Source: Saturnia japonica
Taxonomy: Eukaryota; Arthropoda; Insecta; Lepidoptera; Saturniidae
Length of the DNA stretch: 64,000 nucleotides
Direction: 5' to 3'
Assembly (NCBI GenBank): GCA_033032175.1
Contig: CM065323.1
Location: 12,462,001-12,526,000, forward strand
Shown: piece after piece, positions 56,101 through 61,429 of the stretch
Layout of the letters: each line of letters begins with the position of its first letter
How positions within the stretch are numbered: position 1 is the first letter of the stretch
Program-made: the position numbers and the translations under genes
The notes under the pieces: model-generated
What the model saw: only the letters and a program-made list of their open reading frames with translations
What the model was told of the DNA's origin: nothing
The model's database searches: none

Positions 56101-59100
56101 AACGTGGAAAGTACTATTGTGAAGTTTCAAATGATTTTGGGAGTATAAACCGTTCATTCTACTTACGAACAACAGGTAAATGAGATAATCGTATCACCGA
56201 ATATATCAAAAAACTTTCCTCTTCTTACATATTTTATAGCGAACCAGTAACTCCATTGACAATAATTTCTATGTGTAACATTCTGCTGATGTCTATAGAA
56301 TTTTTAATACATTGCTAATAGTTATAAACCATGAGCGTTAAATAATTTATTATAACTACTAGCTGTGCCCGTGGCTTCGCTCACGTGGACTACAGAATGC
56401 CCGCGCGAATTTTGCATCTCCGCTCCCGGCTATTTTAAAGACCAAAATGCTTATTGTGGGTGTTCCTTAGAAGATAGATATATACTCTCTCGGATTTTTT
56501 TGTAGTTCTATTTAATGCCTATAATAAGCCATTTAAACGTCCGAATTGATTCACCGTGACCAGATTTTTTATTTGTGCGGAACCCTAATTCTTTTTCTAA
56601 AATAAAAGTAACTTAAGTTACTCCCTATATCATCAGCTATCTATCATTGAAAGTCTCGTCAAAATCGGTCCAACCGTTTCGGAGATTACCCGGAACAAAC
56701 AGACAGACAGACAGAAAGACAAAATTTTAAAAAATGGGATTTTTGTTATAGTTTTCGTATATACTTTCATATGAATTTAGTAAAAAACTGTTATTTGACA
56801 TTACAAATAGACACTCAAATTTATTATTTGTATAGATGATCGTTCAATGGGATAGAAGCGCTATATATTTCTGCACGACTTAAATGTTATAGAAATTTTA
56901 AATAAAAATATGCTCTTTTTGGTAACGCATCAGGTAATAATCACCAAGGCCGTTTTGACCAACCACTACAGGAACGTGTTGTAACATTTTGAGCCATAAG
57001 TTCATATAATATTTAAATACATTTCAGATTGCATTATCGACATTAAAAAAGATCTCACGGGAAATCAGCCAATAATGATAGACTCACCATTAATATGGCC
57101 AAAATATGAAACTACTGATGGTCACATTCGCATACGGAGAGAAAAAGAATATTTACGACTCAACTGTCCAACCGCTTTCTCAATAATGCCTATAAATTTT
57201 ACCAACGCTTACTGTGAGACTGAAAGTGATTTCCAAATAAATGGCATTTCTTACAAATATTCTGATATAAAATGTACAGAGGAAATAAAACCTGAAGTTA
57301 TAGAGATGGGAGAAGAATGTTTCGACAGCGAAACTGAATGGATTACAATAGGGTTTACAATTTTTAATAAACTCTTACCAGTATATAATATATGTTTGGA
57401 CAGGAAAAATAAAGTACCTATTTATACAAAGCATATTTTAGATAGATATTTAGCTGAAGTAGAGCCTGAGAGTTCAAAATGGTCAACCGGCAACCTACCT
57501 TTTAATTTTGATGAAATGTACGATTGCAATTATCAGACGAACGTGATATTACACGAATTAGATGGATGGTTTCGTAGAGTAGATGGATGCTGTTTCACGA
57601 AAAGGCAGTTGGTGAATCCCCGAGACGTGCCTCCGGGATTAGCGCAAGTGGCAACTTATAACTATCTAAATGTGGTTCCTCAGTGGAGCTCGTGTGGGAA
57701 TAAGGTAAGTCATTTTTCAAATCATTGATTCATTTGAGTTTAATATTTAAGACATTTTTGTGAATCTGTACATCGTCATCCTGTTATGCATTAATCTTAT
57801 CTGGATCTTAATGGATGGCTATCACAATTCTCCAGGTGTTAATACCTTGATATAATTATGCTTGTCGAGTTCTGGGATTAGCCGGTTTATATCCAGGAAT
57901 CAAACGGACTGGTAAGGATTAGTATCCGATTAAGTCGCAACCACTAAGCACAACTTGATAGGCCTGTCCACTGACTCTCCTTTAGTTTGTCGTGTTTTTT
58001 GGATTGTACTGTGCTTACTATATGGTATAGTTATGTACTTTGCCGTGCTTTTAATCTAATATATCAATTTTCTCCTCATAATTGTTTCAATTTCAAACGA
58101 ATACATTTTAGTATAATATAGCATGGTCTACATTTTGATGGGACATGCAAAAACGCAAATATCGCATCATCACCAAACAAAGTACAGACTAAAATTATTA
58201 TGAATTTGTTGACTTTTTTATCACTGCTCTTTTCTTCTATTGTCTCTAGAGCTACAAAACAATTGCTAATTATTTCATTGAAATGACACAAGGAACTTAA
58301 TCCTCATAGTACTACGCTGTTAATGCTTACCGAGCAAGGAATGGGTTTTAATAGTATATCTCCTTTCCACTGTCTCTAATTACTATTAAAGTGGCCTTAT
58401 TACAGAACTGGGAAGAAGTGGAAAACCGATTGAGGATTTTTGTTAAGGCCATCGATCATCCTTTAACGGTTTGGACTGGAACCAGTAAAACCTTAGAATT
58501 ACCTAATGCGGATTCTTTAATGACAGAAGTATTCATTAGCGATTCAACTGATGAGAGTCAGCCGATATCGCAGTATTTATGGAAGGTACGTTTTATATAT
58601 ATTGTTTTTGTAAATAATGCCTCTTCGGGAATCACTTCCTCATGTAGCAAGTGCTATAAGTAAGTAACGAGCTGTTGATTGGTCTCGAAATACATCAATG
58701 GACAATACACCGAAACAAGCCCTATAAAGGAATACCTACCATTAACTGGAAATTAGAACTGTAATTGGAAACTTGTTATCGTGAAGCAAATTGTTGAAAA
58801 ACATATACACTCTGATATATTCATATAGGTACTGTGAATATTTTGTTGTATAGTTCTACAATGAAACAAACAAAATATTATTACGTTCAGTTCAACCACT
58901 GTAATTTTTTTTTTAATAAGTACCCTGAGTTAGAACTGCTGTGCTATTTAAAACTGGTTATAGATTGTTAGAAAAAGGCTGTAACCAAAGATTAATTACA
59001 ACTGCATACTTATTTAATTTTTTTTAATATAACTCTAGGGTAGGAATATTTTTTTTTTTTCTTTAAAATAATTTCTTGATAATCAGCCCCTAGGAAATTC

Positions 59101-59689
59101 CAATAATGCTTTTGCATTACATCACTAAGATGCAGTATTCTCTCAGTCACTTTACGAATTAATCCAACATCTCATCTCTCGATTTTTATTACATACTTTA
59201 TGATGATAGAATCATTGTCTAAGGAAACACTGGGTCACACTTGATCTTAGCGCATAACATTTGATGACAAATATTTTTAAGGGTTATTTGCTTACTATTG
59301 TACAAAAAATCCAATTAACCGAAAACATTTAATTTTGTTTTAAGTGTGTAGAGTCTTGCATTTAGGGGTAAATACGAATTCATATTAAAATGTGGATAAA
59401 AGATACTGTTTCAATGATCTGTCTTTATTTCCAGGTTGTACAAGATCAGGTGAAAAAATCATCTTTGGCTATCATTCAAGTCAACATACCAGACTTATCT
59501 GCCTCCGAGGTGAACAAATATGTTCTATGTAAAGACATATGCCACAAGATCCGATGGATGATGAATCCAGATTGGCATGATGTCAATAAAGGTTACACAT
59601 ATTGTTGCAGTTTGGGAGAATTCAAAAGAGAGTTTAAAATCGATCTCGATCGAATTTTCTATAACGGGCATAGCCGTATACTTTACTGA
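13631..59689 (+). CDS. Gene B: complete vWA + 12 Ig + nuclease-like secreted protein
   Basis: Thirty-two exons assembled by eye: 13631-13853, 16725-16954, 17896-18018, 20082-20171, 20995-21123, 24008-24173, 24898-25091, 25208-25289, 26618-26778, 27186-27357, 27846-28094, 33462-33534, 33823-34019, 35613-35784, 36540-36634, 38767-38921, 39316-39487, 39983-40231, 42215-42287, 42555-42751, 44086-44257, 45092-45186, 47428-47581, 49007-49128, 49945-50088, 51093-51230, 51657-51769, 53703-53936, 56028-56175, 57028-57704, 58406-58585, 59435-59689. The sum is 5634 nt, divisible by three, with every junction in phase: 1877 residues. Approximate domains: signal peptide 1-20, vWA 24-222, linker 223-412, Ig1-12 413-1507, nuclease-like module 1508-1877. 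The N-terminal half follows vertebrate hemicentin; the end does not (no EGF or fibulin repeats). Least certain border: the donor at 21123. Probably extracellular; function unknown. Confidence 0.88.
14635..15658. mobile_element. Foldback-type element with about 350-base terminal inverted repeats
   Basis: Left arm about 14637-14985, right arm about 15300-15656. The outer ends read AGTCCGGTCAATTTAGAC and its complement GTCTAAATTGACCGGACT, and TA dinucleotides flank both ends, as for Tc1/mariner-type insertions. Matching inner landmarks include the TTACGAGCCACCGTTTCTGAG block and its complement. The centre holds a TA microsatellite and no transposase. The apparent frame at 15304-15543 lies inside the right arm and is not a gene. 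Non-autonomous; its transcript would fold into a long hairpin. Confidence 0.85.
15003..15095. repeat. AT-rich microsatellite inside the foldback element
   Basis: Imperfect TA/TTA repeats in the loop between the two inverted arms. Confidence 0.85.
15659..16724. other. Rest of intron 1 of gene B, no gene seen
   Basis: Mostly unique-looking sequence, less AT-rich around 16000-16600, with no extended frame that resembles a protein. A short segment at about 15755-15840 has a vaguely tRNA-like ending (CGAATCCCTCTAC) but no cloverleaf that I could draw. Probably old repeat sequence. Confidence 0.35.
16990..17395 (+). repeat. Dispersed repeat family R1, copy 1
   Basis: Shares with about 47970-48335 (same strand) and 50205-50545 (opposite strand) the order TTAATACG.GA, ATGGAGAAGGAGT.CAGAAAG, AATACTGCGAATCC, CATTGAACTTAGACCCCCCA, CAGACTATAGTCTATGA and AAAAAGTCGCTGGTCGAATT. 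About 400 bases, no coding potential. Looks like a SINE or MITE family; copies sit in three introns of gene B. Confidence 0.7.
17560..17785 (+). repeat. Repeat family R2 (ACTAGCTGTGCCCGCGG head), truncated copy
   Basis: Begins ACTAGCTGTGCCCGCGGCTT and includes CAGAATGCCCGCGCGAAT and TTGTGGGTGTTCCTTAGAAG. The same series opens the longer copies at 52708-53228 and 56358-56838. An abundant type of non-autonomous retroelement tail in Lepidoptera as far as I recall; exact family name not assignable here. Confidence 0.65.
18019..20081. other. Intron 3 of gene B, no gene seen
   Basis: About 2 kb without a recognisable exon. The segment 18640-19060 has moderate GC, with a GATGAAAG..ATGAAACCATGGCGAT pattern resembling the tails of lepidopteran LINEs (compare 25560-25620). 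The longest frames (19615-19884 and 19820-20026, minus) show no domain and overlap each other. Confidence 0.4.
20995..25289 (+). CDS. Gene B hemicentin-type linker region after the vWA domain
   Basis: Exons 20995-21123, 24008-24173, 24898-25091 and 25208-25289 (residues about 223-412). They follow the region after the vWA in hemicentins: FSVDKADHDIILSVSGEKPK, then VKFTKPSPGNYTAEVG, TTVNFQHGFSTLKPSSLDDT, a charged beta-rich segment (KSFLMIKLNVGIDDDVDV) and TMFKIMITGID. The donor at 21123 is weak (TCG|GTTGGT); an alternative in-frame donor at 21132 (ATT|GTAATA) would add three residues. Homology to hemicentin favours the shorter form. The 2.9 kb intron after 21123 contains a mariner copy. Confidence 0.75.
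21188..22460 (-). mobile_element. Mariner element, inactivated, minus strand
   Basis: About 1.27 kb bounded by terminal inverted repeats GGTCGGGGAAAAAGTTTCTT (left) and the complement of AGGTCAGGGAAAAAGTG (right), each flanked by TA (21186-87 and 22461-62). On the minus strand, transposase pieces run in order: MSESNEEIRYILKYYYKK with SWFKHFPTGNFDVTDAP (22277-22050), a block ending LKRLITGDKKWITHD with the first catalytic Asp (21968-21786), and HSLYSPDLAPSDFRLFRSL with the third Asp of the DD34D triad (21482-21297). The pieces sit in different frames and stops intervene, so no functional transposase. Inserted in the intron between linker exons of gene B. Confidence 0.9.
22930..23100 (+). repeat. 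Repeat family R3, copy 1, with TA microsatellite
   Basis: Starts with a (TA)n run after TTCTTGTA, then ACGGCTCCAACGATTTCGAT, TAGATAATGTTTTACATTCC and AAGCTCGGTCGC-like text. The same order recurs at 34570-34738 and, reversed, at 61838-61960. Probably the 3' tail of a non-LTR element. Confidence 0.7.
24310..24530. other. Intron sequence with a GC-richer patch
   Basis: Between exons ending 24173 and starting 24898. Overlapping frames occur on both strands, with a G-rich run AAGGGGGGGTTG, but no protein similarity that I recognise. Probably a repeat fragment. Confidence 0.3.
25320..25700. repeat. Lepidopteran SINE/LINE-tail fragments
   Basis: Contains GATGGCAAACAAGCATACTG and, further on, GTGAAGGAAAACATCGTGAT. 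Both resemble short motifs very common in moth genomes. The first recurs at about 47725-47900 as GGTGGCAAACAAGCGTACGG. Non-coding. Confidence 0.5.
25782..25998 (+). repeat. Two tandem copies of a poly(T)-headed SINE-like unit (family R4)
   Basis: Units of about 108 bases each: CGGTTG + T run, GAACTGACTACACTG, GCCCTA, GCCGCTGCGGCTTTTACAGC, TTCACCGGA, GGGGCAACGG. The two are nearly identical except for a few substitutions and one short deletion. Related sequences: 29337-29580, 54306-54420, and reversed at 48460-48520 and 61430-61645. Confidence 0.8.
26618..27357 (+). CDS. Gene B Ig1
   Basis: Exons 26618-26778 and 27186-27357, phase-0 intron. First exon: KPSISIEGEPKINVEYDEPF, then LKCKVNAYPKPTITWKDK. 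Second: NSNGTYECTASNDYGVITKS. The acceptor at 26616-17 (TTTAAAG) has a poor pyrimidine tract, but it is the only one that keeps frame and matches the Ig5 exon. The second exon differs from the Ig5 second exon at only four positions by eye. Confidence 0.83.
27846..28094 (+). CDS. Gene B Ig2, single exon
   Basis: One exon of 249 bases, phases 1-1: a self-contained module. Core residues: DTITCIIDAYPPVTITWYK and QRGLYKCVAKNEYN. Nearly identical to Ig6 (39983-40231), and the similarity continues past the donor into the intron. Followed by a 5.4 kb intron full of retroelements. Confidence 0.87.
28544..29165 (+). repeat. Retroelement-derived repeat R5, copy 1
   Basis: Begins AACTAGCTGTGCCTCTCGAT and carries CTTTATGATGAAATAACTTT, ATTCGTAAGGATTA and AAAATGCCTTATTGTGGCTTA. 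A second copy lies at about 60247-60945. No ORF. It runs directly into the tandem units starting near 29165, and may be the head of the same larger element. Confidence 0.65.
29337..29580 (+). repeat. R4 SINE-like copy nested inside R6
   Basis: T-rich head, CTGACTATACTGTTAGCCTA, GCTTGGGGGCGAACGCTTAA, GCATGCGCAC-like and GTGCCAAAGTGGCCAG segments. The same long form occurs reversed at 61430-61645. Confidence 0.6.
29735..30345 (-). pseudogene. Degenerate Jockey-like reverse-transcriptase C-terminus in a GC-rich insert
   Basis: Read on the minus strand, about 30345-29985 gives a broken C-terminal LINE protein: PSYHDI*AALHSHK, then YIKYLTRSYFDTASNHVN, LLVKAAAT*TPKPNIPRE, RSRISSPSPFIRS. This fits the Jockey-clade tail (YFD.A..H.N.L...A..Y.P.P). 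Several stops; not functional. The adjoining 29735-29985 is much more GC-rich than the intron around it and belongs to the same insertion. Confidence 0.6.
31567..33290 (+). repeat. Tandem repeat R6 unit 2, uninterrupted
   Basis: Two 112-base subunits (31567-31790), then the same body as unit 1 to TATGTATAGAAGATAG at about 33285. Copies align over more than 1.2 kb by shared landmarks. Short frames within it (for example 31338-31631 in unit 1) are not genes. Confidence 0.7.
33462..34019 (+). CDS. Gene B Ig3
   Basis: Exons 33462-33534 and 33823-34019, phase-2 intron. The 73-base first exon is too short for an ORF list but is fixed by phase and by its Ig7 counterpart: PPKIEKLVHEIYVTKGTDVD ending IMC. 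The second exon supplies GIPEPEIVWFYKKSEKKEFE and KSGLYKCQAVSDLGA. Lysine-rich C'-D region. Confidence 0.86.
34160..35330. repeat. Intronic repeat pair and R3 copy 2
   Basis: About 34070-34430 and 34950-35330 are diverged copies of one segment (CATATTC.GATTCTGGCTTC, GAAAAGGCAAATATTC, GATGTTTCTGTGATTA, GATGAAGTCTACGCTC). Between them lies R3 copy 2 (34570-34738). The frame at 34167-34427 belongs to the repeat. A related segment occurs in the homologous intron at 43200-43600. Confidence 0.6.
35613..36634 (+). CDS. Gene B Ig4
   Basis: Exons 35613-35784 and 36540-36634, phase-2 intron. First: PPLMKYKDEVITAKDQEEVI, LTCEVDGLPTPSVKWLKNGK. Second: KMSLEDGGVYSCHAENHLGT. A CpG-rich insertion (35865-36390) occupies the intron; the matching Ig8 intron lacks it. 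Confidence 0.86.
35865..36390. mobile_element. CpG-rich insertion in Ig4 intron, probable retroelement 5' fragment
   Basis: Base composition differs sharply from the flanks. It contains a small frame starting ATGGCGGCAGCGG at 36231 (about 50 residues, Arg/Ser-rich) preceded by AT-rich sequence. This could be the leader and gag start of a retroelement; no diagnostic domain is visible. Absent from the paralogous intron at 44258-45091. Confidence 0.4.
36635..38766. other. Intron between Ig4 and Ig5, no gene seen
   Basis: About 2.1 kb. The GC-richer patch 37130-37310 (CATGACGGTATCTCATGCCA) and 38160-38440 look like repeat fragments. The frames at 36713-36901 and 38218-38441 show no recognisable domain. 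Confidence 0.4.
38767..39487 (+). CDS. Gene B Ig5
   Basis: Exons 38767-38921 and 39316-39487, phase-0 intron. EPTISIEGEPKIIVEYDEPF, LQCKVNAYPKPVINWVDK, then NSNGTYECTASNDYGVITKS. The second exon is nearly the same DNA as in Ig1. Confidence 0.86.
39983..40231 (+). CDS. Gene B Ig6, single exon
   Basis: 249 bases, phases 1-1. DTITCNVDAYPPVTITWYK and QRGLYKCVAKNEYN. Differs from Ig2 mainly in the first dozen codons; the rest and the following intron start are nearly identical. Confidence 0.87.
40310..40880. mobile_element. CpG-rich insertion in the Ig6-Ig7 intron
   Basis: High CpG content (CGGCCCGCCCCGCCCCCC near 40520) inside an AT-rich intron, and absent at the homologous site after Ig2, where retroelements of other kinds lie. 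The frame 40394-40630 has no known domain. Probably part of a mobile element. Confidence 0.35.
41600..41690 (+). repeat. tRNA-like SINE head
   Basis: GCCTCGTAGTATATTGGTAG resembles a box A region and GGGTTCGATCCCTGCAT (41655 onward) a box B. I could not close a full cloverleaf, so this is more likely a tRNA-derived SINE than a tRNA gene. Confidence 0.45.
42215..42751 (+). CDS. Gene B Ig7
   Basis: Exons 42215-42287 and 42555-42751, phase-2 intron. SPKVEKLVHEMYVTRGTDVD ending IWC, then GIPKPKIVWFYKKSEKKEFE and TSGLYKCQAVSVMGK. Counterpart of Ig3. Confidence 0.86.
43656..43897 (+). pseudogene. RTE-like reverse-transcriptase fragment
   Basis: NNNAPGDDGITAKLLKTGGK then, after a frameshift, VVMLFFKKGDNAQLKSYRP and LVHKLF. 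This is the N-terminal reverse-transcriptase region of RTE-type LINEs (NKAPG.DGI..ELLK.GG ... FKKGD...NYRPISL). Frameshifted and cut off at both ends. Confidence 0.65.
44086..45186 (+). CDS. Gene B Ig8
   Basis: Exons 44086-44257 and 45092-45186, phase-2 intron. PPKIKHNNVVMKAKYGSEVT, LPCEVDGIPTPSVQWFKNDK, then KVSAKDGGLYICHAKNHLGR. The first exon ends CG before GTGGGT, so the junction codon is Arg, as in Ig4. Confidence 0.86.
44612..45060 (-). repeat. Repeat family R2, reverse copy
   Basis: On the minus strand it follows the order of 52708-53228: GAGCGGGG-type head region, TATTTTAAAGAC, TTGTGGGTGTTCTTTAGAAG, GGAACCCTAATTCTTTTTCT, GTAACTTAAG-like, CCGTTTCGGATATTACCCGG. Confidence 0.65.
45681..46895 (+). 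mobile_element. Mariner element, inactivated, plus strand
   Basis: About 1.2 kb with ends GGGTCGCGGAAAAAGTTTCT and the complement AGGTCGGGAAAAAGTTTCT. TA follows the right end (46896-97); the left TA is mutated or shifted. Transposase begins at about 45849 (MSEFNEEIQATQ). Catalytic blocks: LKRLITGDEKWIT (46228-46295), VVFYYDSARPYTSLATQQK (about 46540-46600) and HPPYSSDLAPSDFHLFRSL (from 46619), forming a DD34D triad split across three frames. Same subfamily as the copy at 21188-22460, opposite orientation. Lies in the intron between Ig8 and Ig9. Confidence 0.9.
47030..47191 (+). pseudogene. N-terminal fragment of a second mariner-type transposase
   Basis: From the ATG at 47060: MENLKYRFIYEYEFPLGISA, AAETARRINDVYGE, then divergence to a stop. 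This is the helix-turn-helix start of a different mariner lineage from the copy ending just upstream at 46895. No inverted repeats or catalytic part found nearby. Confidence 0.6.
47428..49128 (+). CDS. Gene B Ig9
   Basis: Exons 47428-47581 and 49007-49128, phase-2 intron. First: VTIEPPRESIKKVKVGDKVH, LPCRARGNPKPTINWIHYN. Second: RGSNSLSLSHIQLNMAGYYT, CVASNIGSSYN. Counterpart of the first visible domain of gene A. Confidence 0.87.
47970..48335 (+). repeat. Dispersed repeat family R1, copy 2
   Basis: Same series as copy 1 (16990-17395): ATTAATACGCGAGAAG, TGGAGAAGGAGTGCAGAAAG, CATTGAACTTAGACCCCCCA, AAAAAGTCGCTGGTCGAATT. It is preceded at 47725-47900 by a SINE-like fragment. At 48460-48520 a reversed R4 fragment follows. 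Confidence 0.7.
49481..49550 (-). repeat. tRNA-like sequence, minus strand
   Basis: Read on the minus strand: GATGGCTCAGATGGTAGAAT (box A-like), then CGCGAGTTCGAATCCCTGCA (box B). The T-arm stem does not pair well, so a tRNA pseudogene or tRNA-derived SINE head is more likely than a working tRNA. Confidence 0.45.
49945..51230 (+). CDS. Gene B Ig10
   Basis: Exons 49945-50088 and 51093-51230, phase-1 intron. PPIIENVYKDKTFKVVEGDL, IACRATGSPEPVIVWKMHG, then IKNIDTKSGGTYTCEAENSL. Very close to gene A 2680-3096. Confidence 0.88.
50205..50545 (-). repeat. Dispersed repeat family R1, copy 3 (reverse)
   Basis: Reverse-complement order of copies 1 and 2: AAATTCGACCAGCGACTTTT, CATAGACTATTTTCTGTTTG, GGATTCGCAGTATTCATTTA, CTGCACTCCTTCTCCATATA, CACGTATTAATAT. 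It accounts for the greater length of this intron compared with the gene A intron at 2824-2958. Confidence 0.75.
51657..53831 (+). CDS. Gene B Ig11
   Basis: Exon 51657-51769 (SAHIKCYVPHGPPDYLRWYK) plus the first 43 codons of exon 53703-53936 (VEMSDAGVYTCRVSTFSGST). Phase-0 intron of 1.9 kb containing an R2 copy. The gene A intron here is about 500 bases. Confidence 0.87.
52708..53228 (+). repeat. Repeat family R2, long copy
   Basis: About 520 bases from ACTAGCTGTACCCGTGGCTT to TTATTTGTATAGAT. Includes ACAGAATGCCCGCGCGAATC, AAAAGTAGCCTAAGTTACTC and CCAACCGTTTCGGAG. Homologous along its length to 56358-56838. The ACAGACAGA-type run before the end is typical of this family. Confidence 0.75.
53832..56175 (+). 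CDS. Gene B Ig12
   Basis: Second part of exon 53703-53936 (FKPSFTTRQDEVYYLEDAIG, FICDAIAAPPAK) plus exon 56028-56175 (VTWWYNGIKINV, FSKRGKYYCEVSNDFGSIN). Ends in phase 1 at the border with the nuclease-like module, as in gene A. Confidence 0.87.
54306..54650 (+). repeat. R4 fragment and a tRNA-like SINE head
   Basis: 54306-54420: T run, AACTGACTACACTGTTAGCC, GCAGCTTCACCGAACTTGG (family R4). 54560-54650: GTGGTCCTAAACGCGACTGC, then TAGGTTCGATTCCCAGGTCG, a box B-like motif of a tRNA-derived SINE. Confidence 0.5.
56358..56838 (+). repeat. Repeat family R2, long copy
   Basis: From ACTAGCTGTGCCCGTGGCTT to TTATTTGTATAGATGATC, in the intron before the nuclease-like module. Contains an (ACAG)n run near 56700. 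Absent from the matching gene A intron (5393-5920), so inserted after the duplication. Confidence 0.75.
57028..59689 (+). CDS. Gene B C-terminal nuclease-like (Endonuclease_NS) module, catalytic His replaced
   Basis: Exons 57028-57704, 58406-58585 and 59435-59689 (TGA), phase-0 introns at the same places as in gene A; residues about 1508-1877. Landmarks: CIIDI, TDGHIRI, YKYSDIKC, EWITIGFTI, NICLDRK, GCCFTKRQLVNPRDVPPGLA, NYLNVVPQW, NWEEVENRLR, WTGTSKTLELPN, IIQVNIPD, LCKDICHKIRW, GYTYCCSLGEF. The residue at the RGH histidine position is Gln (codon 57606-57608, residue 1701); the metal-site Asn is about residue 1722. The stretch around the former active site is almost identical to gene A, while other parts differ clearly, suggesting selection on this surface. 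The C-terminus stops 13 residues earlier than in A. Confidence 0.83.
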
Positions 59690-60246
59690 GTACTTATCAG
59701 AAATTTCTAAGCGTAACAATTATGTTAGTTTAGGTTATGCTATTCGTATATTGTTAAGAAGTGCTTGATTATCATCATCCTTATCAGCACACACTTGGAC
59801 ATTTGTCAGTCTATTTACGCATCCAATAGCTAACTAGTACCTACGTTTTGCTAGTCGTCATAACGTCTAGCTTGTGAACGTTCTACATAAGCTATGTTTA
59901 GTATGAGCACTTTATTCTTTTTATCTATTTCTGTTTAAAATCTAAAAGTAAATCTTTTTCTTGTTCATTTGGAACATAATAATTTAGATAGAAGGACAAA
60001 GATTTTCTCAGTTTTAGAATTTATACAACGTATTTTTTTTAAACCCTTTTGAGCTATAGTTTTGTAATATCAGCCGTAATGATCTTTGGGATGACTCTCG
60101 TTATTAAAATATTAGTCAATCAGCCAAAAATATTAAACATCTGTACCGACAAAATCCGGATCTTTAATGTTATTAAAATATCTTTATCAGTTGTTTGTTT
60201 TTCTTTTTCCATTTTTTTTTTTAATTTTTATTATTTTATTATAAAG

Positions 60247-60945
60247 AACTAGCTATTTCACTCGTATATAATTTAGAATAAATCACTGATTGATGATTTC
60301 TAAGTACTTCAGTATAGAAAATGTTTTATCAGGCGGCCAGATGGTCACATCGCGGCATCGCACGGCTCGTTTGCGCCACTACTACTACTACTATAGACAT
60401 AGAGACCCGAACCGAGTGTTGAATTATATTAATATTGCATTATCTCTCAAACTATACGTCCAAATAACATTCTGTAAAAGACGAAGTTTGTCTTCATTAA
60501 ATTATCTTTATGATGAAGTAACTTTTGTTCGTAAGGATTATTAATCCTTAAGCATTATTTTTAATCTTCAACAAAAAATAATAATAATTGCAAAATACCT
60601 TATTATGGCTTATGTATAAGATATACGCTATCAGCGACTTTTTTTAGGTATACTAATGATCAATATTTTTGCAGAATATTTTATTTACGTATCATTAACC
60701 ATTAAGCCAGCAGATGCGGATAATGCAGATCGCGAGGGCTTCGACTTCCGACTTACGTAACAAAAATCAATATTTTAAGGCTATCTGTGAATTGCAGCCT
60801 AGTGCTATATAGCCCATACTATTCTCTGTGTGTCTGGCTATCATATAAAAAAATAATTTTTCGAATCCGACTGGTAGTTCCAGAGATTAACGTGTTTAAA
60901 CAAAAAAAACTTTTCCGCTTTATTATATTTGAAGTATAGATTTGC
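60247..60945 (+). repeat. Retroelement-derived repeat R5, copy 2
   Basis: Shares with 28544-29165 CTTTATGATGAAGTAACTTT, TTCGTAAGGATTA, AAAATACCTTATTATGGCTTA, ACCATTA.GCCAGC and TTTTTCGAATCCGAC. Includes a short (ACT)n run at about 60377-60392. Confidence 0.65.
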
Positions 60946-61429
60946 TTAGGTATTGAAGTGAGTTCAACCTTTTTTGAATAAAATCAGATTAAGTTTTCAA
61001 ACTTGTGTCAAAATAAAATGTAATTTAAATCAAAAGCACTAAGAAGAATTGATTTCAACTTCGAAGCAAATCACCGCCAAAATAACTTACTACCCCTTTT
61101 TAACCCTATTTTGATGAAATTCAATAAAATACGAAACACGTCTTCCATTAAATCTATTAAAAAAAGTTTGAACAAAATTTGAAGTAGATTAGACCAAGGA
61201 ATCACGTTGTCCCATACAAACTTTGTCCCCCTCTTTCACCCCCTTAGGGGTAGAATTTCAGAAAATTCTTTCTTATCGGATACCTACGTCATACAAAGAA
61301 CACACAAAGTTTTAGGTTTCTACGATCAGCGGCTTAGGCTGTGCGTTGATCCGTCAGTCATTCAGGACAAAGCATTTTATATTTATAGATATAGCAACCC
61401 TATTATTTTCTAAGACCAACAAGATATTA

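Noticed and set aside
13631..59689. Hemolin or Dscam as the identity of gene B
   Set aside because: Hemolin has only four Ig domains and no vWA; Dscam has fibronectin type III domains and a membrane segment. The vWA and linker match hemicentin instead.
61207..61413. 68-codon ORF downstream of gene B
   Set aside because: Text resembles common lepidopteran retroelement tails; no start context or domain.
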